A DNA stretch of 64,000 nucleotides from Batkoa obscura (GCA_030770535.1 JASVEC010000042.1:62001-126000), one strand, 5' to 3'. Shown: positions 34,124 through 44,709, counted from the stretch's first letter. Program-made: numbers and translations. The notes: generated by a model not told the origin, from the sequence alone.

Positions 34124-34787
34124 GAGTACATTGAAATTTTAATAAACTTATAAATTACTTTAAAACTATTCAATACTGCTTTATAAACGTAGGAAATTAC
34201 TAAAATTTTGATTGTTTCCAATTTTATTAAACTTCGCTATTCTTTGAAAGGTTTGAAGTAGAAGTATCGTCAAATCGATGATTCTTTTAATTTATAAGTA
34301 TTGTAATTTAGCTATAATTATGGACAAAACTAGGTTTATAATACAGTTGGTTTTAAGCTTTATAATTATGTAATCAGTTCTCATTTTATTTGGCTTTTCT
34401 AAAAATGTAGTTTATTTTTATGATTAGATTTTTTTGGAATCCTAAACCACAGGAGTAACAAATCGATTTAATAAATTATTTCTATGCTAGCAAAATTTTG
34501 ATTTCAAAAGCTAAATTAAAATTAATAAAAGTTTATAATATATAAATATATATAGCTCAGTAAAAAAGCAAATAGAAGGCTGAAATATATATGTTTATCT
34601 ATCGAATTTTAGTAAATCATCTAAGATAACAAAACGGAATAAACTTGTTAAACTAACGATAAATATATCTTAACATATGAGGATGTTTTTTTGGCTTCAT
34701 TACTTTTTCCACCCTGCAAGTGCTATTTGAGTGAAAAAATTGCTAGTAAATTCTTAGACACAAAAATACATCCCCGTATTAATATAT
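34124..34787. other. Intergenic with one MITE copy
   Basis: AT-rich spacer between the trypsin gene and the transposon. MITE copy 7 ends only 12 bp before the transposon's left terminus. Confidence 0.5.
34679..34775 (+). repeat. ~100-bp palindromic MITE, copy 7
   Basis: GAGGATGTTTTTTTGGCTTC start and TACATCCCC end, with TTTTTCCACCCTGCAAGTGCT replacing the usual centre. It abuts the transposon end. Confidence 0.8.
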
Positions 34788-35071
34788 GGGGCTGTCCTAA
34801 TTGGTTTCAGAATCTACTTAGAAATTAATCCAAATTTAAAATTTCAAGTTTGTGTTCAATATAACGGTTAAATCTAAAAAGCCTAAAATTAAATGTCTCT
34901 ATTTAAAACTTATTTTAATTGTTTCCTTTTCTTAAATAGCTAATTTTCCTAACTATATATTTTATGTTAGTTCTGTTAGATATTTATCAGATATATAATA
35001 TATAACTATATGATTATATAATTATATAAATACACTTATTTGACTTTATTTTTTGTTGAAATAAAAATAAA

Positions 35072-36788
35072 ATGCAAACTTTCATAACTAAACTTCGAAA
35101 TGGAATTTTTGAAAACTTCAATACAATAGGGAGGAGTACACAATATAAACATTGTAATTCATTTACATCAATTTTAAGAGCTACTTATAACAACCCAAGG
35201 TTCATGGAATTTTATAATAAAACAAAACAAAGAAAAGATATATTATCAAAGTTTACTATCAATAATAATAAACTTAATCAAACAATGTATAAAATTAGTG
35301 CTTTGAGGGAAACAGGAAACAAAAATCAATAAGTAGCATTGTTATCAACTATAGATTCAGCATATTCTTTTGATGAATGTAAGAGTTTTGTGTTTAATAT
35401 AAATAGAAATCAATATGATTATTCAAAAACAAGTAATAATAATAAAATATCAACATTACAACCTATTATTAAAAATACAAAAAAAATTAAAGATGACCAA
35501 ATTGAAACTATTATACAATATTTACTAAATGATTCAACTATTTCATCAAGATTTAATAAAAAAAATAACGATAGTAAATATTCATCAGATAATATATATA
35601 TTAAATAAAAGTAGAAGAATGATATATAGTAAATATTTGAATGATCTAAGAGATAAAGCAGTAGCTAGGTCAACGTTCTTTAAATATATACCAACTAATT
35701 TCAAAAATCCAGCAAGAAAAACGGATCTATGTAATATATGTACCCAGTATACAGTTAGAAAAAAGTTATTTGAAAATAAAATAAATACAGCAAAAAACAA
35801 AGCAGAGATACAAGAAATTTTCAACGAAGAAGAAAAATTATACAAATTACATAAATTCTGTGTTGATACTCAAAAAAACACATTTAATGAAACTATCAAA
35901 AAATTAAATAACAGAAGTTGTATAATAGTTTTAGATTTTAAACAAAATATGGAAATAGGGACAAGACCAGATTCAATAAATCTAGATCATTATAATAAAC
36001 AAGCTATATCAGTATTAGGTTTTGGTGTATTATATTTAAAAGATGATAAAACAATAGGCAAAGTTTACTTTGATTATTTATCTGAAATATTGAATCATGA
36101 TTCAGCATATGCAGGAGATTGTTTAATCGATTTAATCTCTACAGAGCTTCTATTTAAAAAGTTTACAAAAACTAATATATGGGCAGATACAGGAAATCAT
36201 TTTAGATCCCAAGAGTTTCTACACTATATGTTTAAAGAAATTCATAAAATAAATAGTAGTTTGAATGTTAATCTTAATTTTTTTGCTGAGCATCATGGAA
36301 AAAGTATAGTTGATGGACATTTTGGAAACCTTTCAAAATGGAAAAGTAGTTTTGAAGCGTTAGGTAAAATAGAAGATATCGATCAATTAATTTCAAGATT
36401 TGAGGCTTTTATTTGCGAGCATAATAAAATTAATAACTCGACTGTTAATAATGGGAAAACAGATATAATTTTTAAAAAGTATAAAAGAAACAAAAATACA
36501 AAAAGAATAATAGAGATGCAGGGCATTAAGAAGTATTTACACTTTATTAAACATAACAATAAACTACATTATTATCCAGTATCTGATACATCAAAAAAAA
36601 GCGATATAGTTCCAATTAAAGTTATAGAGTCTATAGAAAACAGAAAAATTAAAAGATCAATCCCAGCTTACCTTACGAAGATAACAGAGAATTTAAAAAT
36701 TTCGATATTTACTAAGCAAGTAAGTAGTTTGTTGAATGATAGAAATAGATTGTTAAATGTTAGGATTACTCAGGTTATTAATAGCTAA
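35072..36788 (+). pseudogene. Transposase of the 34788-37326 element, interrupted
   Basis: The coding region is broken: an opening segment from ATG 35072 to TAA 35330-35332, a second segment in the same frame to about 35608, then the main body in another frame (to 36788). So one stop and one frameshift separate three pieces. The main piece has a zinc-knuckle-like C-x2-C (DLCNICTQ) after RSTFFKYIPTNF, then acidic candidates of a DDE/D core: VLDFKQNMEIG, NIWADTGNHFRSQEFLHYMF and FAEHHGKSIVDGHFGNL. This spacing is like cut-and-paste transposases whose third block is HGK..D-G. The decay is light, so inactivation looks recent. Introns at the breaks seem unlikely because no good donor/acceptor pair restores the frame. 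Confidence 0.7.
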
Positions 36789-36927
36789 GTTAATAAATAG
36801 TCAAAGAACAAGTAACTGTAATAATATGTAAAAACTATTATTACTTGTACTATATAGGGATGGTTAATTATAGTTTTGGGGCTGACCACTCCCTCCCATG
36901 CAGCTATTTATTAACTTGGCAATATAT

Positions 36928-37026
36928 GGGGATGTATTTTTGTGTCTAAGAATTTTACTAACAAATTTTCCGCTTAAATGGCGCTCAAAAAATGGAAAAA
37001 ATAATGAAGTCAAAAAAAACACTCCC
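36928..37026 (-). repeat. ~100-bp palindromic MITE, copy 8 (nested in transposon)
   Basis: GGGGATGTATTTTTGTGTC start, TTTTCCGCTTAAATGGCGCT centre and ACTCCCATAT end. It lies inside the 34788-37326 transposon, downstream of the transposase. Confidence 0.8.
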
Positions 37027-38108
37027 ATATTAATAATGTAATTATAACATTAAAGTAGTTTATTTATTTGATAATAAATCTACGATGTTGGTTATAAAGC
37101 AGTTGATAATAAATATTTCTCAATTAAGCTTTATAAGAACATGTATTTAAGATCTAGTAGAAATTCAACTAACTTACAGTATGAGCTATAATAGAATGAT
37201 TTAGAACTGTGTTTGGGTACTTTTGTTTTAATAAAAGATGTGATTTTATAGAATTTTAAGCGAAGTTTTTAAAATACAAAATTTTCAAAAATTGGATAAA
37301 ATAATGAAACTAATTCAGACAACCCCAATATAGATATAAAATATTAACAATTACCATTTTAAAATATATTTTTTATTCAGCTAAAATACTTTTTTAGTTT
37401 TTTAATAGTTGTATATAGAAATTGATTTTGGAATATACTAAAATTAGTTTGAATGGGTATTATAGCGTTAAAAGTCAATATATAAATATATAGTCAATTA
37501 ACTTATTGATTTTTTAAAATCTAAAAAACACAAACATTAGATAATTTGAAAATAATATTAAAAAATATATATAATATTGACTTCAAATAAAAACAATATA
37601 AATGTAATGTCATGATAATATAACAACTCAATTCAAAATTAAGCAAGGAATACAGTTAATTCAATATTTATTATAATATGTAAGGGGTCTTTCTGTTTAA
37701 TGTGGCTTGAATAGTTTAAAAACTAAAGAATGAATTGTTTGAAAAACTTGGTTGGGAGTATGGGGACTTTGTGGTAGTTACATGCTCTATTTATATTATA
37801 GGGCCATATCAAAAGTAATGGTAATTTTCTGATCAATAAGGGTAAGGCAAGGCTATCAATACTATAACAACGAATATTTTTTATAGTAGAAAATAAAATT
37901 GTTTTGGATTGAAGAATATTGTAATTAGTTACCCGTGCCACAATCCTTTAGTAAAAAGTTATGGATTTTAGGAGTAGCTTTGAATAATATTAGATGGTAA
38001 CTGGCAATTAAATGCTTTAAAGGCAGGATTTTAAATAAGCATGTTTATTTTAAAACTAGAACAAAGATGAAAAATTGTTTATTAGGAGGATTGCTTATGC
38101 ACATATAT

Positions 38109-38202
38109 GAGGGTGTTTTTTTTTAGTTTGTTCACTTTTTCCATTTGTTAAGCGCTATTTGAGTGAAAAGATCGCTAATAAAATTCTTAAGCAAAAAAAT
38201 CC
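38109..38202 (+). repeat. ~100-bp palindromic MITE, copy 9
   Basis: GAGGGTGTTTTTTTTTAG start and TTTGTTAAGCGCTATTTGAGTG centre; the right end is eroded (AAAATCCAAAT). Confidence 0.7.
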
Positions 38203-38473
38203 AAATAATAAACAGTATTGTTAGATTAACTCAGAATTAGATGTCTTTTGTTGTTTTTGGTTTATAATCAATTTTTTCTAACACGAAGTTAAGAGCCACA
38301 GGCTTCCTTATATTCTTGAGTTCATGTTAATATATTTTAACTTCAAACTAAAAATAACGGAAGACATCTAGCTGCAAGCTGCTCTTCTATAGAATTTCTG
38401 TTTTTTAATTAGCAAGTACTACCAAAAATGGACCTTTAAATTATGTATGATTTGTAAGGTAAAAAGAACATAT

Positions 38474-38571
38474 GGGGGTGTTTTTTTTGGCCTTATTACT
38501 TTTTCTATTCTTTAAGCGCTATTTAAGTGAAAAGATCATTAGTAAAATTCTTAAACACAAAAACACATCCT
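38474..38571 (+). repeat. ~100-bp palindromic MITE, copy 10
   Basis: GGGGGTGTTTTTTTTGGCC start, AAGCGCTATTTAAGTG centre and ACACATCCTTATAT end. Immediately followed by copy 11 in the opposite orientation. Confidence 0.8.
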
Positions 38572-38576
38572 TATAT

Positions 38577-38672
38577 GGTGGACATTTTTTGTTTGAGAAT
38601 TTTACTGACAATTTTCTATTTAAGTAGTACTCAACAAATGAAAGAAGTGATAAAATCAAAAAAACATCCTCA
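38577..38672 (-). repeat. ~100-bp palindromic MITE, copy 11
   Basis: ATGGTGGACATTTTTTG start, GAGAATTTTACTGACAATTTT and GAAAGAAGTGATAAAATC segments, and ACATCCTCATAT end. With copy 10 it forms a head-to-head inverted pair about 180 bp upstream of ABC copy 2's promoter. Confidence 0.75.
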
Positions 38673-38849
38673 TATTCTATAAATATACCAGCTCGGGACA
38701 ACATTCGTGGATAAAATGCATAAAAAGAATTTCTTAGTCTTCGTAAAGTACGCAGTTATGGATAATAAATAACACGCAGTATCCTTTTTAATTATTCTCA
38801 AAGCACTTAACATTGCGAATCTTTACCAAATTTAAGTCCATTACCAGTC

Positions 38850-38857
38850 TATAAATT
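38850..38857 (+). promoter_or_regulatory. TATA box of ABC copy 2
   Basis: TATAAATT 36 bp before the ATG at 38893, matching the arrangement at copies 1 and 3. Confidence 0.5.
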
Positions 38858-38892
38858 AGAGTGGGAGAATTCTTAAAATACTAAAATTTAAA

Positions 38893-41800
38893 ATGTTTAA
38901 ATTAAAGAGAAAGAGACAAGGGAGCAAAGGAGACGAAAAAGATGTAGAGTTACAAGAAAAAATACAAAATGCAAAAAATGTACCTTTTCTTAAATTATTC
39001 AAATTTGCTACAACTAAAGATAGATTGCTAATATCTTTTGCGTCATTGGCTTCTATCATTAATGGTATATCTCAACCAATTTTATTTTTGTTGTTTTCTC
39101 AAGTAATTGGTTTATTCGGTGATTATCAAAAGAATTACTCTGAGAATCCAGATCTCGCTAATAAAACATTAAGAGAGACTGTTGATTTCTTGTGTATTAT
39201 GTTTGTAATAGTTGGAGCTATTACTGCAGCCGCTGCTTACTTTCAATTATCATTTTGGTTAATGGTTGGAGAAAGTCAGGCTGTAAGAATCAGAAATAAA
39301 TATTATCATTCGGTTTTAAGTCAAGAAATGGGGTGGTTTGATTCTATTTCTTCAGGCGATATCGCTTCACGCATAGCCGGTGATATTAATTTAGTTCAAG
39401 ATGGCATATCAGATAAAGTCGGTCTTCTTATACAATATTTTACCTGCTTTATTGCTGCTTTCGTTATAGCTTTTATAAAAGGGTGGAAATTAACTTTAGT
39501 AATGTTAACTTCAGTACCATTACTGACACTTGCTGGTGTTCTAACAAGTAAAGCTATTGCAGATGTTTCTAAGGGCGGACAAGGTGTATATGGCGAAGCA
39601 GACTCTATAGCTGAAGAGGTATTATCTGCTATCAAAACAGTCTACTCATTCAATACTCAGGAAAAAGAACAGAATAGATATGAGGATAAACTAAGATTAG
39701 CTCGTAAGAAAGGGTTTCGTAAAGCTTTTTTTACAGGATTGAGCAATGGTATTTTTTTACTCATCATGTTTTCAAGTTATGCCTTGGCTATGTGGTATGG
39801 TGGTAAATTAATTCGCGATGGGGAGCAAAAAGCTGATAATGTATTGACAGTATTCTTTAATGTCTTAATCGGTTCTATGGTATTAGGTATGACTTCTCCA
39901 TCACTTACTGCTATTGCCACTGCTCAAGGTGCTGCTACTAAATTATTTGAAATTATTGAAAGGAAATCAAACATTGATCCGTTTTTAGTAACTGAGGAAC
40001 ATATAAGAAATCAATCTAAAATATCATCAGTTAAGGGAAACATAACATTTGAAAATGTACAATTCAGTTATCCATCTAGGCCAGATGTTCAGATCCTTAA
40101 AGGTATTACTTTTGAAGCATCAAAAGGACAAACTGTTGCTTTAGTTGGTCATTCTGGTAGTGGTAAAAGTACATGTGTTGGATTGATAGAAAGGTTCTAT
40201 GCACCAACATCTGGAAGAGTTTTGTTAGATGGAATAGATATATCTAAAATCTCAAATAAATTCTTAAAAGAACATGTTGGTTTAGTAGGTCAAGAACCAT
40301 GCTTGTTTGGTACTACTATTAAACAGAACATACTATTTGGTTTAAAGAATGATGATGAGTTTAAAGTTGATGCTAAACAATTACATGATCGTGTTGTAAA
40401 TGCTTGTAAACTAGCTAATATTCATGATTTTATCATGAAATTACCACAACAATATGATACTATGGTTGGTGATCGTGGCTCTCAATTGAGTGGTGGACAG
40501 AAGCAAAGAATAGCTATTGCTAGGGCTATAATTAAGGACCCAACTATATTATTACTTGATGAAGCTACCTCAGCTTTAGATACTGAGTCAGAAAGAATTG
40601 TTCAAAAAGCACTAGATAATGCTGCTAAAGATAGAACCACTATTGTAATTGCACATCGTTTATCTACTATTAAAAAAGCAGATAAGATCGTTGTCTTTGA
40701 CAAGGGTACTATCATTGAAGAAGGAAGCCACAATGAATTAATTGAGCTTAATGGTGCTTATGCTAATTTAGTTAAACAACAAGAAATTAGGAAAAGTGAT
40801 GAAGAAGAAAAGAACAAAGATGATGACATTATTAGTAGTGACATAAATGTGGATGGAGTGGTACTAGATATAAAAGATGATGAGCAGTTAGAAGATGGTT
40901 TATTTAAAATGGCAAGCCGAGTTAAATCACTTCCAGGAGAATTGGTCAAGGATAAGAATAAACCATATGAAGCTCCAATGCCATTAATGAGATGTTTAAA
41001 GATGGTATCATCATATTGGTATTACGGATTTTTAGGATCTTTTGGTGCATTATCAGATGGGATTTCATACCCTGTTTATGCAGTTCTTCTTACTGAAGCC
41101 ACACAATCGTTTTTTGATTTAGGCACACCAGGATTAATAGAAAAAGGACTACAGGATATTAATTTTTGGTCCCTTATGTTCTTAGTTCTAGCTATTTGTT
41201 GCTTAATTGTAGGCTTTTTGAGGTATGCTGCCTATAATACACTGGGCGAGCATCTTACTTATGAAATACGTAGAAGATGTTTCCGTTCGTTATTGGCCCA
41301 AGAAGTTGGTTTTTATGATGCTCCTGAGAACTCAGTTGGAATTATTGCTGGTAAACTATCAACTGAAGCTGAAAATGTACAAGGTTTAGTTGGTAAATTT
41401 ATGGGCCCGATTTTTAGTGCTTCATCTTGTACTATTGCGAGTTTGATTATTGCTTTTTTAAATGGATGGAAACTCACTTTGGTTGCATTAGCTACTGTGC
41501 CACTTAATGCTTATGGTCAACTTGTTGAAGTATCTGCATTAACTGATGTAACTGAGCAAAGTAAGCGTGCTTACTTAAAAGTGTCACAAATTGCTATGGA
41601 GTCAATCATTAATAAGCGCACTATTAACTCACTAAATAGAGAGACTATATTTTTTGAAGACTATTTAGAAAGAGTTAGAAAGGCTCATAAAATTTCGAGA
41701 AAAGGCTATCTTAAATCGGCTGTAGGGTATTCATTTGCTATGAGTATTCCGCACTTTATTAATGCTTTGGTGTTTTGGTATGGAACCACTCTAGTGATTA

Positions 41801-42732
41801 ATCAAGAATACACATATAAAAATATGTTTCAAATTATCTCTTCCGTCATGTTTATGGGGATGTCATTTGGGTTTGCCTCTAGTGAATTAACCTCCTTTGT
41901 TAAATCTAAAATCGCTGCTAATGAAATATTTGCACTTTTAGATCGTACACCTAAGATTGATCAATCAGATGCTTATGGTAATAAAAATAAGCAGCTATAT
42001 GGTAACATTTCAAGTAAAAATGCTCATTTCGCTTACCCATCCAGACCCGATACTAAGGTCTTAAATGGCTTAGACTTAGAAGTACTTAGAGATAAAAAAG
42101 TAGCTTTGGTAGGATCTTCTGGATCTGGAAAATCAACTATCATTAGCCTTGTCCAAATGTTCTATACCCTTAGTTCTGGAAAGCTTGAAGTCGAAGGCCA
42201 AGATATCAGTGAGTGGAATGTGCCTTATTTAAGAAGTCAATTATCTACCGTTGGTCAAGAACCTGTACTTTTCAATCTATCAGTTATGGATAATATCGCT
42301 TATGGAGTAGAAAGAGATGTCACAAAAGAAGAAATTATCCATGTAGCTAAAATGGCTAATGCACATGATTTTATCATGGATCTTCCAGATGGTTACAATA
42401 CTTCATGTGGTGAACGTGGTGGTAGACTTTCAGGCGGTCAAAAACAAAGAATAGCTATTGCTAGAGCACTCATTAGAAATCCAAAGCTATTACTACTTGA
42501 TGAAGCTACTTCCGCTTTAGATTCTCAATCTGAAAAAGTCGTACAGGATGCTTTGGATAAAGCTTCAGAAGGTAGAACTACAATTACTATTGCCCATCGC
42601 TTGTCCACTATTCAAGATGCCGATATAATTATTGTTATGAAAGATGGTAAAAAAGTAGAAATGGGCACTCATGATAATCTTTTAACGCTTAATGGATTCT
42701 ACGCATCTTTAGTTCAAAATCAATCCCTTTAA
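38893..42732 (+). CDS. Full-length ABCB (MDR/P-glycoprotein-type) transporter, copy 2
   Basis: An intronless protein of 1279 residues with the same TMD-NBD-TMD-NBD order as copy 1. Walker A motifs are at 419-427 and 1074-1082, and both LSGGQ signatures and both LLLLDEATSAL Walker B motifs are intact. The N-terminus is short and basic (MFKLKRKRQGSK). It is a DNA-level mosaic: from about 39917 through the linker it matches copy 1 with about ten differences in 1.1 kb, whereas TMD1 from about 39000 to 39500 and parts of TMD2 (about 41240-41400, 41570-41740) match copy 3 almost exactly. The membrane-domain stretches in between are independently diverged, so substrate range may differ among the three while ATPase cores stay uniform. 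The trypsin gene at 43304 lies 571 bp downstream on the same strand. Confidence 0.95.
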   Translation: MFKLKRKRQGSKGDEKDVELQEKIQNAKNVPFLKLFKFATTKDRLLISFASLASIINGISQPILFLLFSQVIGLFGDYQKNYSENPDLANKTLRETVDFLCIMFVIVGAITAAAAYFQLSFWLMVGESQAVRIRNKYYHSVLSQEMGWFDSISSGDIASRIAGDINLVQDGISDKVGLLIQYFTCFIAAFVIAFIKGWKLTLVMLTSVPLLTLAGVLTSKAIADVSKGGQGVYGEADSIAEEVLSAIKTVYSFNTQEKEQNRYEDKLRLARKKGFRKAFFTGLSNGIFLLIMFSSYALAMWYGGKLIRDGEQKADNVLTVFFNVLIGSMVLGMTSPSLTAIATAQGAATKLFEIIERKSNIDPFLVTEEHIRNQSKISSVKGNITFENVQFSYPSRPDVQILKGITFEASKGQTVALVGHSGSGKSTCVGLIERFYAPTSGRVLLDGIDISKISNKFLKEHVGLVGQEPCLFGTTIKQNILFGLKNDDEFKVDAKQLHDRVVNACKLANIHDFIMKLPQQYDTMVGDRGSQLSGGQKQRIAIARAIIKDPTILLLDEATSALDTESERIVQKALDNAAKDRTTIVIAHRLSTIKKADKIVVFDKGTIIEEGSHNELIELNGAYANLVKQQEIRKSDEEEKNKDDDIISSDINVDGVVLDIKDDEQLEDGLFKMASRVKSLPGELVKDKNKPYEAPMPLMRCLKMVSSYWYYGFLGSFGALSDGISYPVYAVLLTEATQSFFDLGTPGLIEKGLQDINFWSLMFLVLAICCLIVGFLRYAAYNTLGEHLTYEIRRRCFRSLLAQEVGFYDAPENSVGIIAGKLSTEAENVQGLVGKFMGPIFSASSCTIASLIIAFLNGWKLTLVALATVPLNAYGQLVEVSALTDVTEQSKRAYLKVSQIAMESIINKRTINSLNRETIFFEDYLERVRKAHKISRKGYLKSAVGYSFAMSIPHFINALVFWYGTTLVINQEYTYKNMFQIISSVMFMGMSFGFASSELTSFVKSKIAANEIFALLDRTPKIDQSDAYGNKNKQLYGNISSKNAHFAYPSRPDTKVLNGLDLEVLRDKKVALVGSSGSGKSTIISLVQMFYTLSSGKLEVEGQDISEWNVPYLRSQLSTVGQEPVLFNLSVMDNIAYGVERDVTKEEIIHVAKMANAHDFIMDLPDGYNTSCGERGGRLSGGQKQRIAIARALIRNPKLLLLDEATSALDSQSEKVVQDALDKASEGRTTITIAHRLSTIQDADIIIVMKDGKKVEMGTHDNLLTLNGFYASLVQNQSL

Positions 42733-43303
42733 TTTAATTAAAGGACTATTACCGTTTCGTATATTCTAATATATCAGTAATATAGAAAAATAAAAAGCAA
42801 GTTGTTTTTTGTTCCCTTTTAACATTCATTTATAAAACTGTTTTGTTATTCCGCTACATCTTTATTGTTGCAATTGTGGTTTTTTTATAAAATTCAATAA
42901 AAAATATTAGCAACCTTGTAACTATAAAAAAAATACTTTGACAACAATGAAGTTGCATTATTTATACTAAATATTTATTAGTTGTGAAATTAAATGTGGA
43001 AATATAAATAGAAGAATCTAGCTGCTAAGGTTTACTTGTTATTATATATTGGTAGGGCAATATTATAAAAGGTTATAAATTTACTTACCGAAAGTGATTT
43101 ATTTACGATAAAGAATAAAAATATATATAGTAAACATATAAATGGAAACTCAATATACAAATTAGATAACTTGCCAATTAAAGTTACAAGTAAAATCACA
43201 TTGTATAAGTATGACAAATACAACCAAATAAAAATTAAAAACAAATTAAAAATATAGCTATAAAAACTAACTCAAAATTGTTAAAAACTTATATGATAAC
43301 TTA
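42733..43303. other. Intergenic between ABC copy 2 and a trypsin gene
   Basis: 571 bp, AT-rich. No repeat copy seen; the only candidate site is a TATA box at the right end. Confidence 0.5.
43259..43266 (+). promoter_or_regulatory. TATA box of the trypsin gene at 43304
   Basis: TATAAAAA 38 bp before the ATG, one base off the spacing in the paralogue at 33353. Confidence 0.5.
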
Positions 43304-44086
43304 ATGAAATTTACTATTATCTTCATCCTTATCTTTACTCTTCTTAGTGCTGCTATTCCTGCTGGTGTTCCTCCAGAAATTCCACCTGGCCGTATTGTAG
43401 GTGGCTATGAGGTATCCCCCAAATTTAAATACCCTTGGGTAGTATCCCTTGATTATGATCACTCCCATTTTTGTGGTGGTACTTTATATAATGCCAACAC
43501 TGTTATTTCAGCTGCTCATTGTGCAAAAAGAGATATCTTACTATGGACTGCTCGTATACATCGTCACAATTTGAGTGCTATTGAATCTTCCGAACAAGGA
43601 AAAACTTACAATATCAAATCCCGCATTGTTCATCCATACTATAGATTACGCACTCGAGCCTATGATATATCTATTTGGAAGCTTGACAATGCTTCTGGAC
43701 CGTCTACTGGTATTAAAATTGATCCTGGCACGTATTCTAATGCTGATAACACCCTCCTAAAAGTCATTGGTTGGGGTGCTACCTCATATGGCGGTAGCCT
43801 TTCACCAGTTCTTTTAGAGGTAAAAGCACCGGTATTTAATGTCGGTGATTGTAAGGAAGCTTATCCAATCTTGGATATTGAATCTCAATTTTGCGCTGCT
43901 TATCCAGAAGGTGGTAAAGATTCGTGCCAAGGCGACTCTGGAGGCCCAATGTTCATTGAAGAAGGTACTACTCCAATATTAGTCGGTATTGTTTCATGGG
44001 GTGAAGGCTGTGCTCTTAAAGGCAAACCAGGTGTGTATACTCGGGCTTCAGCCGCTGTTGATTTTATAAAGGAAAATTCTAAATAA
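43304..44086 (+). CDS. Secreted trypsin-like serine protease (S1), paralogue
   Basis: An intronless 260-residue preproenzyme. The signal peptide is MKFTIIFILIFTLLSA; a proline-rich propeptide (about AIPAGVPPEIPPGR) ends in R30, directly before IVGG at 31-34. The triad is intact: H72 in SAAHC, D121 in YDIS and S212 in GDSGGP; D206 gives trypsin specificity. It aligns along its length with the gene at 33353 (shared YEVSPKFKY, RIHRHNL, SSEQGKTY, YPEGGKDSCQGDSGGP). Downstream of an ABC transporter on the same strand, but as a separate transcription unit with its own TATA box. Confidence 0.95.
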   Translation: MKFTIIFILIFTLLSAAIPAGVPPEIPPGRIVGGYEVSPKFKYPWVVSLDYDHSHFCGGTLYNANTVISAAHCAKRDILLWTARIHRHNLSAIESSEQGKTYNIKSRIVHPYYRLRTRAYDISIWKLDNASGPSTGIKIDPGTYSNADNTLLKVIGWGATSYGGSLSPVLLEVKAPVFNVGDCKEAYPILDIESQFCAAYPEGGKDSCQGDSGGPMFIEEGTTPILVGIVSWGEGCALKGKPGVYTRASAAVDFIKENSK

Positions 44087-44413
44087 AATTATTATTAATA
44101 ATGATATTGACATTATTATGAAGTTTATATCATGAAGTCATTAGATTTTTAATTTTACCCTATACAATTCTGCAAAAGGTTTATAGATTAAATAAAAAAA
44201 GTATATATTTTAAGTTTAAAAAAATTTGAATTATATTAATAAATATAAGTTTGAACTGTATATCACCATTTAAATTTTTAAGTGGATTGTTATATATCAT
44301 ATACTAGTTTCAAGTGATCCTATATAATGATAAATATTCAGCAAATGCTATTGAAATGTAAAAATGAGCCATTGGTTGGAATAATTTTAAAGCTGAATAT
44401 TTAAATTAATATC

Positions 44414-44512
44414 GGGGATGTATTTTTTTGTATAAGAATTTTACTAACAATCTTTCCACTCAAATAGCGCTCAAAAAATGAAAAAAATAACGAAGCAAAA
44501 AAAAACATCACC
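44414..44512 (-). repeat. ~100-bp palindromic MITE, copy 12
   Basis: GGGGATGTATTTTTTTG start, TTTCCACTCAAATAGCGCTC centre and ACATCACCAT end. Confidence 0.8.
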
Positions 44513-44612
44513 ATTAGAAATTACTCTTTGAAAAACATATAACATCCAATATAACTATTGCATATGGATAGTTATAAGATGAAATAGAATTTGCAGAACG
44601 AATGACAACCAT

Positions 44613-44709
44613 ATGGAGATGTCTTTTTTAATTTCATCATTTTTTCGATTTTTTAAATCCTATTTGAGTGAAAAAATTGTTAGTAAAATCCCTAAAACAC
44701 ATGCTCATA
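44613..44709 (+). repeat. ~100-bp palindromic MITE, copy 13
   Basis: ATGGAGATGTCTTTTTTAAT start, TTTTTTAAATCCTATTTGAG centre and ACACATGCTCATAT end; moderately eroded. Confidence 0.7.

Larger units (their letters stand above)
34788..37326 (+). mobile_element. 2.54-kb DNA transposon with decayed transposase
   Basis: The left end (34788-34808) reads GGGGCTGTC..AATTGGTTTC and the right end, read inward from 37326, GGGGTTGTC..AATTAGTTTC: 17 of 21 positions match. The flanks are AATATAT on the left and AATATAG on the right, a possible 6-bp target duplication. One transposase region (35072-36788) fills most of the element, and MITE copy 8 is nested near its right end. The right-terminal 45 bp also resemble the ends of the ~100-bp MITE family. 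The superfamily is uncertain; the D...D...HGK..D-G transposase pattern is most like IS3EU-type cut-and-paste elements. Confidence 0.65.
36789..38892. other. Transposon right end and repeat-rich intergenic DNA
   Basis: Contains MITE copies 8-11 and the transposon's right terminus at 37326. Between about 37330 and 38100 I see no feature. Confidence 0.55.

Noticed and set aside
37723-37941. 72-codon minus-strand ORF
   Set aside because: No homology or signal recognised and low-complexity surroundings; not supportable as a gene.
38519-38704. 61-codon ORF across MITE copies 10 and 11 (similar one at 50277-50468)
   Set aside because: Created by repeat sequence; not a gene.
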